This document shows, one piece after another, positions 11,030-23,549 of a stretch of DNA of 64,000 nt. A program made the position numbers and the translations under genes. Source of the DNA: Opeltia flavorubescens (Eukaryota > Ascomycota > Lecanoromycetes > Teloschistales > Teloschistaceae); assembly GCA_000442125.1 (NCBI GenBank), contig KE546967.1:1054001-1118000 (forward strand), written 5' to 3'. Positions within the stretch are counted from its first letter, which is position 1, and the number at the start of each line of letters is the position of its first letter. The notes beneath the pieces are model-generated. The model was not told the DNA's origin. It saw nothing but the letters and a program-made list of their open reading frames with translations, and ran no database searches.

Positions 11030-13577
11030 ATGGATTCAGGAGACGGACAAACATTTGTGAGAGTAAGTAGATTGGCTTCGGCGGCCGTCACCTCACCTGC
11101 TTTGTATCTACTATTCTTGCGCTCAAAGTACGCAGAATCTCGCACAATTCGTACGATCCCACGAAAAAGCTCTCGCGAACGCTGTACAGTTGCGCCGCCA
11201 GAAGGATAGAACAGGGGCAAGTTTATCTCAGCCTACCCAAACTTCGTCTCATCCACTCCATCGAGCCGCACCTGCCCACTCTGCTTCAACCATCTCCAGC
11301 GCTCTGGTGGCATTGTCACTTGGCTCCCTCGGTTTCAAGCCGTACAATGTCAAAGCGGCGAAGCTTACCCTGACGTCGCATCATCTTTTCTATCTCTTGT
11401 CCCGCTTCGAAGACATCGGCATTGCGGTCGGCCCTCTGAATGTGCGCATAGAGAATCTCAACACCGAGACATCGCCGGCAAATTACGTCTCCTTCCTCCG
11501 TCATTCACAAAGGTCCCAGGGCGGCAATGATCGAGATTCAATACACTCCGTGACCAGTGTTCGGAGTGTCATATCAGGCCTATCAGCATTCTGGTCGGGG
11601 ATCAGCTCCTCGAGTAGCACCACGAGGTCCGAGAAGAGCCAGGGACAATTGATCATAGACCTCAGATATCTGTACTCCGCGTTTACGAAGATTCCCTGCT
11701 TGCGACTTACGCCAGACTGTAGAAATTGTCTGATTCGTGGTTTCGAGGAATTTCCGTTTGACACTGCGGTGCCCCTACATGCCTTCAAAAATCTCAGCGT
11801 GTTGGACATATGCGATATTGACTTCCGCCAATTTTTTGGCTGGGATAAACTTGCGGAACAACTACGATCGCTGACGCTAAAGCGTGCAAATGTTGACGAT
11901 CCAAGCGATTTGCTGACTGGCATCGTCCTCGACGATATGGACAAACGACGCCGGCGGTCTTCCAAACCTCAAAGCTCTCCGGTGCTAGCTTGGCCCGTGA
12001 GCCCGTCAGTGCGTCTAGCAGATGTGACCAAGGTCAACGCTAGTCAAGCCTCGCCTGCTTTCGAGGGTCGTTCAGGCTTAACTGCGAGTCCACAGAACGA
12101 ATGTATGCCCGCAAGCCCAAACCCCAACAATTCGCCGACCCGCCCTTCAAGCTCGAGGCAAAACTCCTCCTTCCGTCACACAAAGTGCAACAGCACGAAG
12201 ACATGGAGATCAGGGTCTGAGAGCTCAGATACAAGCATACAGTTAAACCCGCTGCGAATAGGACCGCATCAGAGTGGTAGTTCTCAGAATTCATTACTCT
12301 CAGGCACACTTCCAGGCTCGAAATGGCGATTTCTGCGACATCTTAGTCTGGCTGACAACGCTTTGACTTTTCTATCTGCAAACGCTCTTTCACCTCTGAC
12401 AGACAACCTGCAATCTTTGGACTTATCCTCCAATCTCTTTACGGAGGTGCCGGATGGTCTCGCCAATCTAGTCGGCCTTCGGGCACTGAACCTCTCGCAT
12501 TGCATGATTGGGACTTTGAAATCGCTGCTAAGACATCCGTTGCCCGCAATCACAACGTTGAATATACGTGCAAATCGTCTTGATTCTATAGTTGGTGTCG
12601 AGAAATTATTATCCCTGGAGCGGCTGGACCTACGTGACAATAAAGTAACAGATCCTTCCGAACTTGTCAGGCTGACTAGTCTGCCAGACTTCCGTGAAGT
12701 TTGGGTTGTGCATAATCCTTTTACCAAAAGTCGCAGTGACCATCGGATAACGATCTTCAATCTGTTTCGAAGTATTCCTGGCAGACTCGATGATGTTCTT
12801 ATAGACAATTCTGGACCGACATCTAGCGAACGAAAACAGCTAATCGATCGGGTCACAGAAGGCAAACCAGCACCTGTAATACAAAATATGCACTCTGAGA
12901 CGAGCATCTCTCTACCGGACGTCACCTGTTTTTCGCAAGACAAAATCATTCAGGACATTCCGCATAATGGGAGTAACACGGCTTATGTGAACTTCAAGCT
13001 GGATCATCCAGGCTATACCGCTCAAGCGACTTCTATTACTAGTTCGGAGGCTTTCGGTAGTACGACAACCAAACTAAAGCGACATAGAAAGGGGTCCAGA
13101 AGATCTAGGGTTGTTGATCTTGCGGTAACAAAGAAACCGTCCTCACATGATGACCTACAACAACCTCTGCCACTGCTCGTAGGACAGAGGTCCCAAGCTC
13201 TATCGCCTAAGGCTCTGGCGGAAACAGACCTTTCCCAGGAAGTAACGCTTCTAGATCGGCCCAGATCACCGGATCAACCATCCGACCACGACGAGATTCC
13301 CCTTACTCATAGCAAAGGGCTTTACTCTACGTATTCTAATATGCATGAAGCCCTCTCAGGTAGTGATTCACAAACCACAAACATAAAAGCACATCGCTAT
13401 CGGCAAAAAATCGAAGCATTGAAGCAAGAAGGTGGCAGCAATTGGCTGAGTACACTTACTGGTGAAGGGTGCATCAGCAAGAAGGAAGAAGATGGCCATA
13501 ATGCAGGCATTCTTCCCATGCGCAAAGTAATACCAGAAGTGCTACTAGTCCACACTTCCAATCAAGGTCTTGTATAA
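11030..13577 (+). CDS. Leucine-rich-repeat protein, function unknown
   Basis: Exon 1 is only 33 nt (11030-11062, MDSGDGQTFVR), followed by a 73-bp intron with a GTAAGT donor and a CGCAG acceptor. Exon 2 runs 11136-13577, for 824 aa in total. The start was chosen because splicing restores NLAQFVRSHEKALANAVQL, a conserved-looking N-terminal helix. Residues about 405-545 contain five to six leucine-rich repeats (LRHLSLADNALT, LQSLDLSSNLFTEVP, LRALNLSHCMI, ITTLNIRANRL, LERLDLRDNKV) capped by a segment with NPFTKSRSDHRITIFNLFR. The regions before and after are Ser-rich and probably disordered. I recall similar LRR proteins throughout Pezizomycotina, but no established role. It is likely a cytosolic scaffold. 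Confidence 0.85.
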
Positions 13578-14935
13578 AGAGCTAGAAGTGCACGTTTCCT
13601 CCGGCTCTTGTACTTGAACCATTATCGCCAAACCCAAAACATACCTCGCTCGTTGTCGACAGTTAAAGGCCTCGATTTCACCGCATGTCTGGCATTTTTT
13701 GGCGGCTATGGCGAAGTATCTTCGACGTCTTCCATTAATATCATATTTACGTTACTTACTGATTCTTTGTCTAACGGAGAGATATCACGAGATAATTGTT
13801 TCTCCGATGAGGTTTGCTGGTGGTATGGTGTGGACAGGTACGACAACGAAGCATAGTGACGCGGTATTTAGGCAGGTGGCTTTGCGTACTTATGGTGTTG
13901 GTGGTTGTTATTTCCCTGCATTTCTAGGCGTCATCCTCTTGTAGTCTGTTATATGTGTCAGGCATAAACCCTCACGAGTTTCGGCTGAAAGAGCCTTGCA
14001 TCTCCATAGTTTTGCTAGAATTAGAGAAAAATCTTAGTGATTTCTCACTCTTAAATTCAGGTTGAAATACCATCCGGGTGTCATGGGACAGCGAAAGCCA
14101 TGCGGTTTCTTTCTTCTGAATCGAGCCTCTCAACCGAGAATATGAATACCGATGTACTTATCGTGATAGTGATCGTTAATTTCTGATATTGGTGGCGGCA
14201 AGCGAGTAAGCGCCCTCCGTACAGTCGCTCTTGCTCACATTCCTTCCGCGCCGCCTGAGTAATGAAGACCTCCCTAAAAAGTTTCGACTACACTTTTCAC
14301 CACTGCGAAATTACAGTGGCATATATTCCAACCTTATCGATACTCAGAACGTAGATCTGCCATCTCAAGGCTTCGTATTGGCACATCCTGCGAGACGTTC
14401 AGCAATCCAGTCGTGGCACCTCCCCACGCTTGGCGAGTTTTTCATAACAGCGGAATTCTAGCCATTGAATCCACGAAAGCCTACACTTCTCCACCATCTC
14501 ATACGTTTTTTCTGTCTGCCCTGCGTTTTCAACTTCATTCTGAGGCAGAAAAGGGGTACATAACCGATCGCTGCCTCACAGCCCCGCATCCGGCGAGCAC
14601 TTGGGCTTTCGCTTTCCATGATCCAAGACCCTCTCTCGGTCTCCCTAAAAAGATCACTATACTTGTTCGACGGTCGATACTCCTACGGCCAGTATCTATA
14701 AGGATCCAGGAATCTTCGCGAAGAAGTAAGGGTGAGATTTATGCGTAGTTCCCTCTATCGATCGCGTTACGCTAAAATTCGGTGGAAGCACTCCGATCAC
14801 CGCCGACTCAACTAGATCACTAGTCAAGCAGACGAAATACAGAGAAAATACCGAGACAGAAATTGGGATCGTCTTCTGGGGTTTACTGCGCGTTGGTCAG
14901 TGACTACGGTTCTCCCATAAGGGGTTGTTATAGCT
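13578..14935. other. Intergenic, leader region of PP1
   Basis: This holds the 3' side of the LRR gene and about 1.3 kb upstream of the PP1 start codon. Open frames at 14231-14748 show no family features. A GTAAGG-type donor near 14727 could belong to a 5'-UTR intron of PP1, but I cannot pair it with confidence. Confidence 0.5.
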
Positions 14936-16183
<1,248 letters not shown>

Positions 16184-16431
16184 ACGTGCCAACACAAACT
16201 TCACGTGTGTAGCAGGTTCGGGCGAAAGTAGCCATCCCGCATTCTCGACGATCACAGTTCTCCGATCAAGTTCTCTGCCCCCGAGCGTATCCGTATTTAC
16301 CGACACCCAATTACGACCACTTCTTCGCCGTCCTCGGATCCTCAGTGAAATAGCATCGATAAGTCGAAGACAGATCGGGTAGAAATCTGGGGAAATACAG
16401 GATTAATTGCAACAACGATGTTGAAATGTGC
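16184..16431. other. 3' flank of PP1
   Basis: This short interval lies between PP1 and an unassigned minus-strand reading frame that begins at its stop codon (16432). I see nothing else in it. Confidence 0.5.
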
Positions 16432-16823
16432 TTATTGGGTTCTGGCTAGGTGTGGAGCTGATGCCTCGGACGTGCCGTGAACGCCTGTCAAGATCATATC
16501 GAGATGAAGTTGAGACCAGGTACTTGTAGCCATGCTTTTTCCATACAGTTCAATGTTGCCCGTCCAACGGCCTTCATGCAGAGCGACCGTGAGGTCCAAT
16601 GACTTTTGAATGGTGCCCTTCTGGGTGCGATGAACGACATCTCTTCCTTGATATAATACTTCTTACGTAATTGCCTCCCGGCATTCCAGGCTGAACATAA
16701 AACCTGTAAAAGAGTGGAACAGCCCCAGTGAACCAACAGACACACTTCCCCAGTCAATTACTAAGAGTCAGGAAAGTTTACATTAAATCCAGCGGAAGTG
16801 GATGAAGTGCACCTTGACGACAT
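16432..16823 (-). CDS. Unidentified small spliced reading frame, 5' end not found
   Basis: Three minus-strand blocks join in frame through consensus splice sites: 16823-16782, 16703-16667 and 16620-16432, with introns of 78 and 46 bp (GTAAAC to TTACAG; GTAAGA to CCCAG). The joined text includes GALHPLPLDLMFYVQPGMPG, then KGTIQKSLDLTVALHEGRW and ATSTWSQLHLDMILTG, and ends at TAA 16432-16434. It reads as a real, conserved-looking protein end. The first block starts right after an AG in mid-codon, and I could not find an upstream exon or start codon before the SAR1 stop at 17076. It may be a short gene with an exon I missed, a gene with a distant first exon, or a fragment. I do not recognise the family. 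Confidence 0.35.
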
Positions 16824-17075
16824 CTATAAAACCGGACGTGAAAAGAGGAAACAAATGTTCACCCGTGCTATGATTTCTGCATAAAATATGATCAGTTGGT
16901 AGGAATAAATCGAAGCCTATACAGTCTTATCCAGCAAGCGAACATGAACGAATAAGATCTGGATTTGAAAATTTTCTTGTATTCCCATGTTTGATATTAA
17001 GACAACAGTAAATTTACTAATGCCTGCCAGAATCTACTTAGTAGCAAGTATTTGGGCAGCCTAATGGCTGTCAGA
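16824..17075. other. Interval between unassigned frame and SAR1
   Basis: It should contain the SAR1 3' UTR and possibly the missing first exon of the unassigned frame at 16432-16823. A short ATG-led frame near 16998 (minus strand) ends at a possible donor, but its phase does not fit the next block. Confidence 0.4.
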
Positions 17076-18037
<962 letters not shown>

Positions 18038-18632
18038 CCTGCGCACAATCGACCTCTCAAAGGATGGACCAGTGGAACACCAGTGCTTGCGTACCCGCGG
18101 CCGACTGTGAAAGTATTGATGACCTAAAGATTCGAAAGCGTACAGACTGAAGACGGTCGTTCAAGGAGTAGAAACTAGGAGTCAGAATTGGTCAAATACA
18201 TCGACAACATGCAATCCACGACCGGAGCTTGGCATTTTGTGTGAACTTAACCAGTGTAATACTCTGGCCTAAATCCATCAATGTGCAAAACTCGTCCCTC
18301 TTACTTGACTCGTTAGAACGACCGCATCATACTATGTCAAAATCATTCTATCTTGTCATGGTCTGGGAATTTAAGAAGATCGGATTCATAGACTGTTGTA
18401 CCTCCGAAGAACCTCGTTGATCCTCGCCATTCATGTAATAAATATAGTGCAGGAAGCCCACGCATGATGCATCAACGCTTCAACAATGGTAACAGACGGT
18501 ATGCCAAACTGTATAGTGGAACATATCAAGCATATGTACAATAACAAACAAACGACGCGCTTCCCTTACCATTCGGAGGCTGCTCGAAGGCTGCTCCGAG
18601 TCCCCATCCGAATCCGTTCAACCACACGACAC
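18038..18632. other. Promoter of SAR1 and 3' flank of the DUF2457 gene
   Basis: Both neighbouring genes are on the minus strand. The interval holds the SAR1 promoter and leader and the downstream end of the DUF2457 transcript. I saw no other gene. Confidence 0.55.
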
Positions 18633-20843
18633 TTAAACAGACAACATCAGTTGAACGTGAGGCACAGGACCCTTGGTCTTCCCTGCTATCTCGAGCCCGA
18701 GTTCCCGCATTCTTTCCGCTCCTTTCCCTGGTTGGCATCGCCGTTCTCTATCCCGACCGCCGCTACGGTAGTGCTGCCGCCAGAACTTCTCCTTTCGCCG
18801 TTGCCGCTTCTTCTCCAACCCAGTGACAATATCAATAGGGCCACGGCTGCGCATGTCAGCTATGTTCCTTTGCGACGATGCAGCCGTTGTGGATTGCTCA
18901 GGCCAATGGCCGGACGGAGACCAAAAAGGGTTGGGAGTCCGAGGCAGGGAAGCAGTATGTGTAACGGTTGATCGCCGGTGTAAGTGAGGCTCCCCGGCCT
19001 TCTGCGCTTCTTTGAGGGTCCGAAACATCGGTGAAGGCATTTGTATTGACGACTGAGACTGATCCGCACATTCAGATAACGAGCTTGATGGGCTTTTGTC
19101 ATACGAAGAAGAGAATGTGGTGTGCGAAATTGGACAACGACGAAGCAAATTGCGCTTTTGTGGCGGAGGAGAGCGCATGCGCTTCGGCGAAGGCATGGGC
19201 GATTTGGTGTTTCGTCGACTGAGCGGTTTGCGTAGAGGTAACGTATGCTCTTCGTCGGTATTGTCAGGTCGGCCCGTGATCCATTGCGGCTCATCGCTCG
19301 CCGCCATTGTCGCACCCTTCCCCATGCTATCTTCGAAATCTGATGTAGGAAAGCTCGGGTCGATGTCTTGAGGAACGATAGGATGTTTAGATCGTCTACG
19401 CGCCTCCAAGCACGATAGATACGCAGCCTCCAGAGGCCGATCTTCGTCAAGAGTACCACACACGAAGTCTGTGCTGTCGGGCAGATCCGGTGTGCCAGGG
19501 CGCATTTTCAGCGGCCGAGTCCGAGGGGATCTACGAACGCGGCGCGCCGCGTATTCTGATACATCCTTGGCTTTTTTCACGTGAATCATAGACTCGATCG
19601 AAGAACTGGAAGATGTTCTTGACGCAGTGGGCCGGAAATGTTCCAGGTGGTCGGCGGACGTTGCGGCGGTGGTTAGGCCAGGAGTCCAAAATTGATAATC
19701 AGATCCCGTTTCGCTTTCGTCGTCAGACTCTGCAAACCCTTCCTCGTTGTCACTCTCGTTGCCTCCATCAGAAACCCCGTCGTCACTGGAAAGGGAATCA
19801 TCCAATTCCGCCATTTCATCATAAGGCTGTTCCTCCGCGTCCTCTTCCTCGATTGCTTCTTCTTCTGCTTCCTCGCCAAGCCTTCTTATTGCATTCTCCT
19901 TTCGAAGCGTATCATTGACGGTTATCTTATTCCGGTGCACTGTTTGCTCATTTACCCATTCATCTTCACCGCTGAATGGACCCGCGAATTCGTGAAATCG
20001 AGTAGATTCCGAGCCTTGAAGATCCTGGGGATTATACATCTGAGATTTCTCGGCGGAGTTAGCGTCCAAAATCTGCCCTCCTACTTTTGAACTAGAGCCA
20101 CGATATTGCCAGCTTTGAGAGCCAGGGGGTGACAGAGACATCTTGATGGTCGATGAAGACTGCTTTATTCGCTCTTTATTTGATACGTCCTTGGACGGCT
20201 GTTGCTCCCCTGGTGATCTTGGCGGTGGTTTCATTGGACACACAAATTTCAACATACAAGGTCGCTTCGACGGCTTCTCTGCCTTGAGAGCTCCATCATC
20301 TGTGGGCGAAGCCGTGCGAATTGAAGGATCTTCTTGCCGAGGGACGGCTTGACGCCCACAAGCAAACCTGATGCACCTCTTTCGGCCTAGACCCAGCTCA
20401 ACATCCGTCGTAGGCAAGTCACTGTTGACATCGTTCGTTGAAGCTAGCACCGGCTGCTTGTGGTGTGATTCGACGTCAGACGAGACAACGCCGTTATGAG
20501 GAATCGCTGCGAATCCAGTAAAATCGGATACTGAGAGAGGCGGGCTGGGTGAATTAGTCCTCGCTGGACTAGTCATACCTTCATCGCTAGTAAGGCAAGG
20601 AGCTTCGGCATCTGAGCTTGGGGTCAAACTAGGGAAGGTAAGAAGACCTTGCGTGAGAAGCGAAGCTTTCCTGCTATGTATCACATGCGAAGGTATAGTA
20701 TGTTGCTTCAAGGCCAGAGATTTCATTAAGGGAGGATCAGGAGAGAAACGGGTCTTATTGTCCGGCGGTTCGTCAAGCTCAGCAGATATTTCACCCTCAC
20801 CTGCGGATGGTTTCGGGTTTGCCATTTGTCGATGGTTCGGCAT
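18633..20843 (-). CDS. DUF2457-family protein, function unknown
   Basis: This is a single-exon gene of 736 aa. The centre carries the block I associate with DUF2457 (Pezizomycotina-specific): GRKRCIRFACGRQ, RPCMLKFVCPM, then ITVNDTLRKENAIRRLGEEA followed by an acidic run of Glu/Asp, SDDGVSDGGNESDNEEGFAE and GSDYQFWTPG. The C-terminal third is Ser/Pro/Arg-rich with KKRQRRKEKFWRQHYR, a likely nuclear-localisation patch. The whole protein looks mostly disordered. The start could be Met1 or Met7; Met1 was kept. No molecular role is established for the family as far as I know. Confidence 0.85.
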   Translation of the reverse strand: MPNHRQMANPKPSAGEGEISAELDEPPDNKTRFSPDPPLMKSLALKQHTIPSHVIHSRKASLLTQGLLTFPSLTPSSDAEAPCLTSDEGMTSPARTNSPSPPLSVSDFTGFAAIPHNGVVSSDVESHHKQPVLASTNDVNSDLPTTDVELGLGRKRCIRFACGRQAVPRQEDPSIRTASPTDDGALKAEKPSKRPCMLKFVCPMKPPPRSPGEQQPSKDVSNKERIKQSSSTIKMSLSPPGSQSWQYRGSSSKVGGQILDANSAEKSQMYNPQDLQGSESTRFHEFAGPFSGEDEWVNEQTVHRNKITVNDTLRKENAIRRLGEEAEEEAIEEEDAEEQPYDEMAELDDSLSSDDGVSDGGNESDNEEGFAESDDESETGSDYQFWTPGLTTAATSADHLEHFRPTASRTSSSSSIESMIHVKKAKDVSEYAARRVRRSPRTRPLKMRPGTPDLPDSTDFVCGTLDEDRPLEAAYLSCLEARRRSKHPIVPQDIDPSFPTSDFEDSMGKGATMAASDEPQWITGRPDNTDEEHTLPLRKPLSRRNTKSPMPSPKRMRSPPPQKRNLLRRCPISHTTFSSSYDKSPSSSLSECADQSQSSIQMPSPMFRTLKEAQKAGEPHLHRRSTVTHTASLPRTPNPFWSPSGHWPEQSTTAASSQRNIADMRSRGPIDIVTGLEKKRQRRKEKFWRQHYRSGGRDRERRCQPGKGAERMRELGLEIAGKTKGPVPHVQLMLSV

Positions 20844-21902
20844 GGTAAAGAGTTGCGATGCTAGAGAGTATTATGGGAGGTTTATTGACGGTAGCCGATG
20901 GCTGATGAGTTGAACGAGGAGTGTTTCCCAAAGCAGATCAGCGGTATAGTGATTGGTCGAGGAACGAAGCGTAGATATACGGTAAATTTAGGCCAGTGAG
21001 GGGCAGCTGAAGGGAAGGAGACGCTGTATGTCCCTCAGGACTGTATCGCTATAATAGCAGTGCCATGGTGGAATTCCACTGAGCCAGTTGCTCAAGGTGA
21101 TCTCGAAAGGTGTTCAAAGTCGAGGAGGGATCACGGAGCTTGAAACGTAGCAGCAACGCTTGACCAAACGGTTTCAGATCTGAATGTCGACCGGTAGTGG
21201 AGAGCGGAATCGTACGAGGTTTTGGATGACGAGGTGGCGGGAATGATGATGATTGCGTAGGAAGAATGCAAGTATGGAGTTCCCAAGATCGTTATGAGAG
21301 GTGATATGTATGTGCAAGCCGACCAAACGGACCGCTCCGACCAAAAGCGCGACGTTTTGATGGGCGGGTGGAGTCAGCAGCCAAGAACGAGAGAAAGCAG
21401 GATGATGATGCGCCGCTGCTGACAGCGATACGGAACGGAAAAGAGAACAAGCCTCAATTCCTGCTTGCTCGCTGCAGTACTAAAGGTGGATATGTAGACG
21501 TTTTTTGAAGGATGGGTGAAGACGTTTGAAGTGCAATTTCTAGGTGTGTGGGACGGATCAGGTGATAACAGTGAGCGATTTTCGGTTTTGTCTGGTGGGA
21601 GACGGTGGCAACTACTTGATCGAGCTAGCACTTAAAGCGTCCATCTCAGTCACGACGAGCAATAGAACAATATCTTACAATGCTCCTCCATAACCATTGA
21701 GGAAATGATGAAGGGCATTCTCTGCATGACTTGGCCGTCCTCCTGCCGGCTTGCCAACGGATCGACAGTATGTCTATTGAAGGATCACAGGTTCTCGGTC
21801 TTCGGTCTTCGGCTTCAGTCATTAGCTTTCAATCTTCATGCATTAATCCCATATCATAGGTAGCTATCTACGGGGCACGACGCTGATTGTGCTACTCTGT
21901 GC
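20844..21902. other. Upstream region of the DUF2457 gene
   Basis: This is about 1 kb without a recognised gene. It includes the DUF2457 promoter and leader. A short imperfect tandem of CGGTCTT units near 21795-21815 is the only repeat seen. Confidence 0.5.
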
Positions 21903-22058
21903 TCAAGCTGGAGCGAGGCGATTGGCGTTTGCGACGCATTCAGTACCTTTGGTATCGACCACGATAGCTTGTCGAATGTTCTTGGCATCTTCATGTAGGC
22001 TCTTCAGAAGCATGGCCGAGAAAATTCGACCTTTGTCTTGATAGGTTCTGTTCTCCAT
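21903..22058 (-). CDS. Possible small protein of 51 aa, unidentified
   Basis: This is an ATG-to-TGA frame on the minus strand (MENRTYQDKGRIFSAMLLK at the start, ending NANRLAPA). Its composition is protein-like, with SLHEDAKNIRQAIVVDTKG in the middle. TTGCTTACAG lies just before the ATG, so it could instead be the last exon of a spliced gene; I found no convincing donor between here and the ATP16 start at 22341. I do not recognise the family and cannot exclude a chance frame. Confidence 0.3.
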   Translation of the reverse strand: MENRTYQDKGRIFSAMLLKSLHEDAKNIRQAIVVDTKGTECVANANRLAPA

Positions 22059-22340
22059 CCTGTAAGCAAGTCAGAGCTCTTTATTGGTGAACCGTTTTGT
22101 CCCATATGAAATCTTTTTCACATGGAAAAGGCAACAACGAGGATATTCGTAAATGAATCCCAGATATCGACTAAGGGTCCTATCATATGTATTCATTAGA
22201 TTATCGGAGTGCCCACATCCGAATTAAAATTTAAGGAGGAAGTGCATCAGTATATTCCAAAAGTAGTTTAGCCTAAGGTAAGGAGCATCATCAACTAGGA
22301 GCAGATTTCCAAATATGCTTCCTTCTCTCAATTACCCAAC

Positions 22341-23234
22341 ATGAATCCTTTACGCATTGCTCGAGTAGCAGCTCGAGCGCGACCGACAAGTGTAATAACT
22401 TCTTCTATGCAGAAAAGAGCTTACGCCGAAGCTGTCTCCGACAAAATTAAACTCACCCTCGCCCTGCCTCATCAAGTATGCTGCCGATTGACAATCGTCT
22501 TTCACCGCTTAGATTTTAAAGCGTTCGCTAACTCAGTCTACTTGCAAAGGCAGTTTACAAGTCCACCGATGTGTAAGTACCAACGTCTGTCTCGAGAATC
22601 CTCTACACGATAGAAAGCTGATACCAATTGGCTTTTAGGGTCCAAGTGAACGTTCCAGCCGAATCCGGCGAGATGGGTGTTTTGGCCAATCACGTACCGT
22701 CTATTGAGCAGCTGAAGCCGGGACTGGTAGAGATAATAGAAGAGAGCGGCGGCGGCAGCAAGCAGTTTTTCTGTCCGTACATTTCCTTTCTGGCCATCCG
22801 AGCAGCTTAGTTTCCTTTTTGCCAACGGACCCAGCTGCACGACTAATCTACTATGTCTCTCCCTTCGTTGATTCTCCTACCGAAGACATATCCGCTGATT
22901 CCGGTGCTCTACCAGTATCTGGAGGCTTCGCAACTGTTCAGCCAGGATCTCAGCTGAGCATCAACGCCGTCGAAGGGTTCCAACTCGAGGACTTCAGCTC
23001 CGATGTAGGCATATTTGTTTGGGCTCCAACCACCCCTTACTGAAAGCGCCCCTTAGGCCGTTCGCTCGCAGATTACGGAAGCGCAGAAGATCGCTGGCGG
23101 TAGTGGAAGCGAACAGGACGTCGCCGAAGCGAAGATCGAGTTGGAGGTATCCTATTAGACAGACTGCCCTAGGTCCAATAACCTGCTGATCAACCCGATA
23201 GGTTTTGGAGAGCTTGCAAGCGGCATTAAAATGA
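22341..23234 (+). CDS. ATP16: Mitochondrial ATP synthase delta subunit
   Basis: This is the delta subunit of the F1 central stalk (homologue of bacterial epsilon), which couples rotation to catalysis on the matrix side of the inner membrane. Six exons: 22341-22475, 22550-22572, 22639-22772, 22916-23004, 23057-23146 and 23202-23234, giving 167 aa. The first 25-30 residues are basic and lack acidic residues (MNPLRIARVAARARPTSVIT), a mitochondrial presequence. The core shows VNVPAESGEMGVLANHVPS, the splice-restored FFLSGGFATVQPGS and INAVEGFQLEDFS, followed by the helical C-terminus QITEAQKIA. All introns are GT-AG (52-143 bp). One coding exon is only 23 nt. Confidence 0.95.
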
Positions 23235-23549
23235 TTAGTAGATCCGACTATCCACATTTCAGTCGAGGATTTCCGATTCAGAGTTTAACTATTACGCTAC
23301 CATGTAATAAACAGCTTTGCACCTGCCGCCTTTCTCAAGCTTATTTAGCGGTAAAAAGCATGGTCGATCGCATTGAGAACGCTTCATCCAAAACTAGCGT
23401 GCTCTATTCTTATGCATGAGTATTTACGTTCAATGCTGCTTTTCGTTTTGCACCAATATATCCCATCGATTGACATAGTAATCTGGCTTACAGGCTTACA
23501 TGTAAAAACAATCACTTCACAAACAAAGAAGGCATGACCGCGCTGATTT
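23235..23549. other. Short intergenic gap
   Basis: This is 315 bp between ATP16 and the next plus-strand gene. I see nothing beyond presumed terminator and promoter sequence. Confidence 0.5.

Noticed and set aside
18486-18971. 161-codon plus-strand frame overlapping the DUF2457 gene
   Set aside because: It is a shadow of the minus-strand coding frame, with no features of its own.
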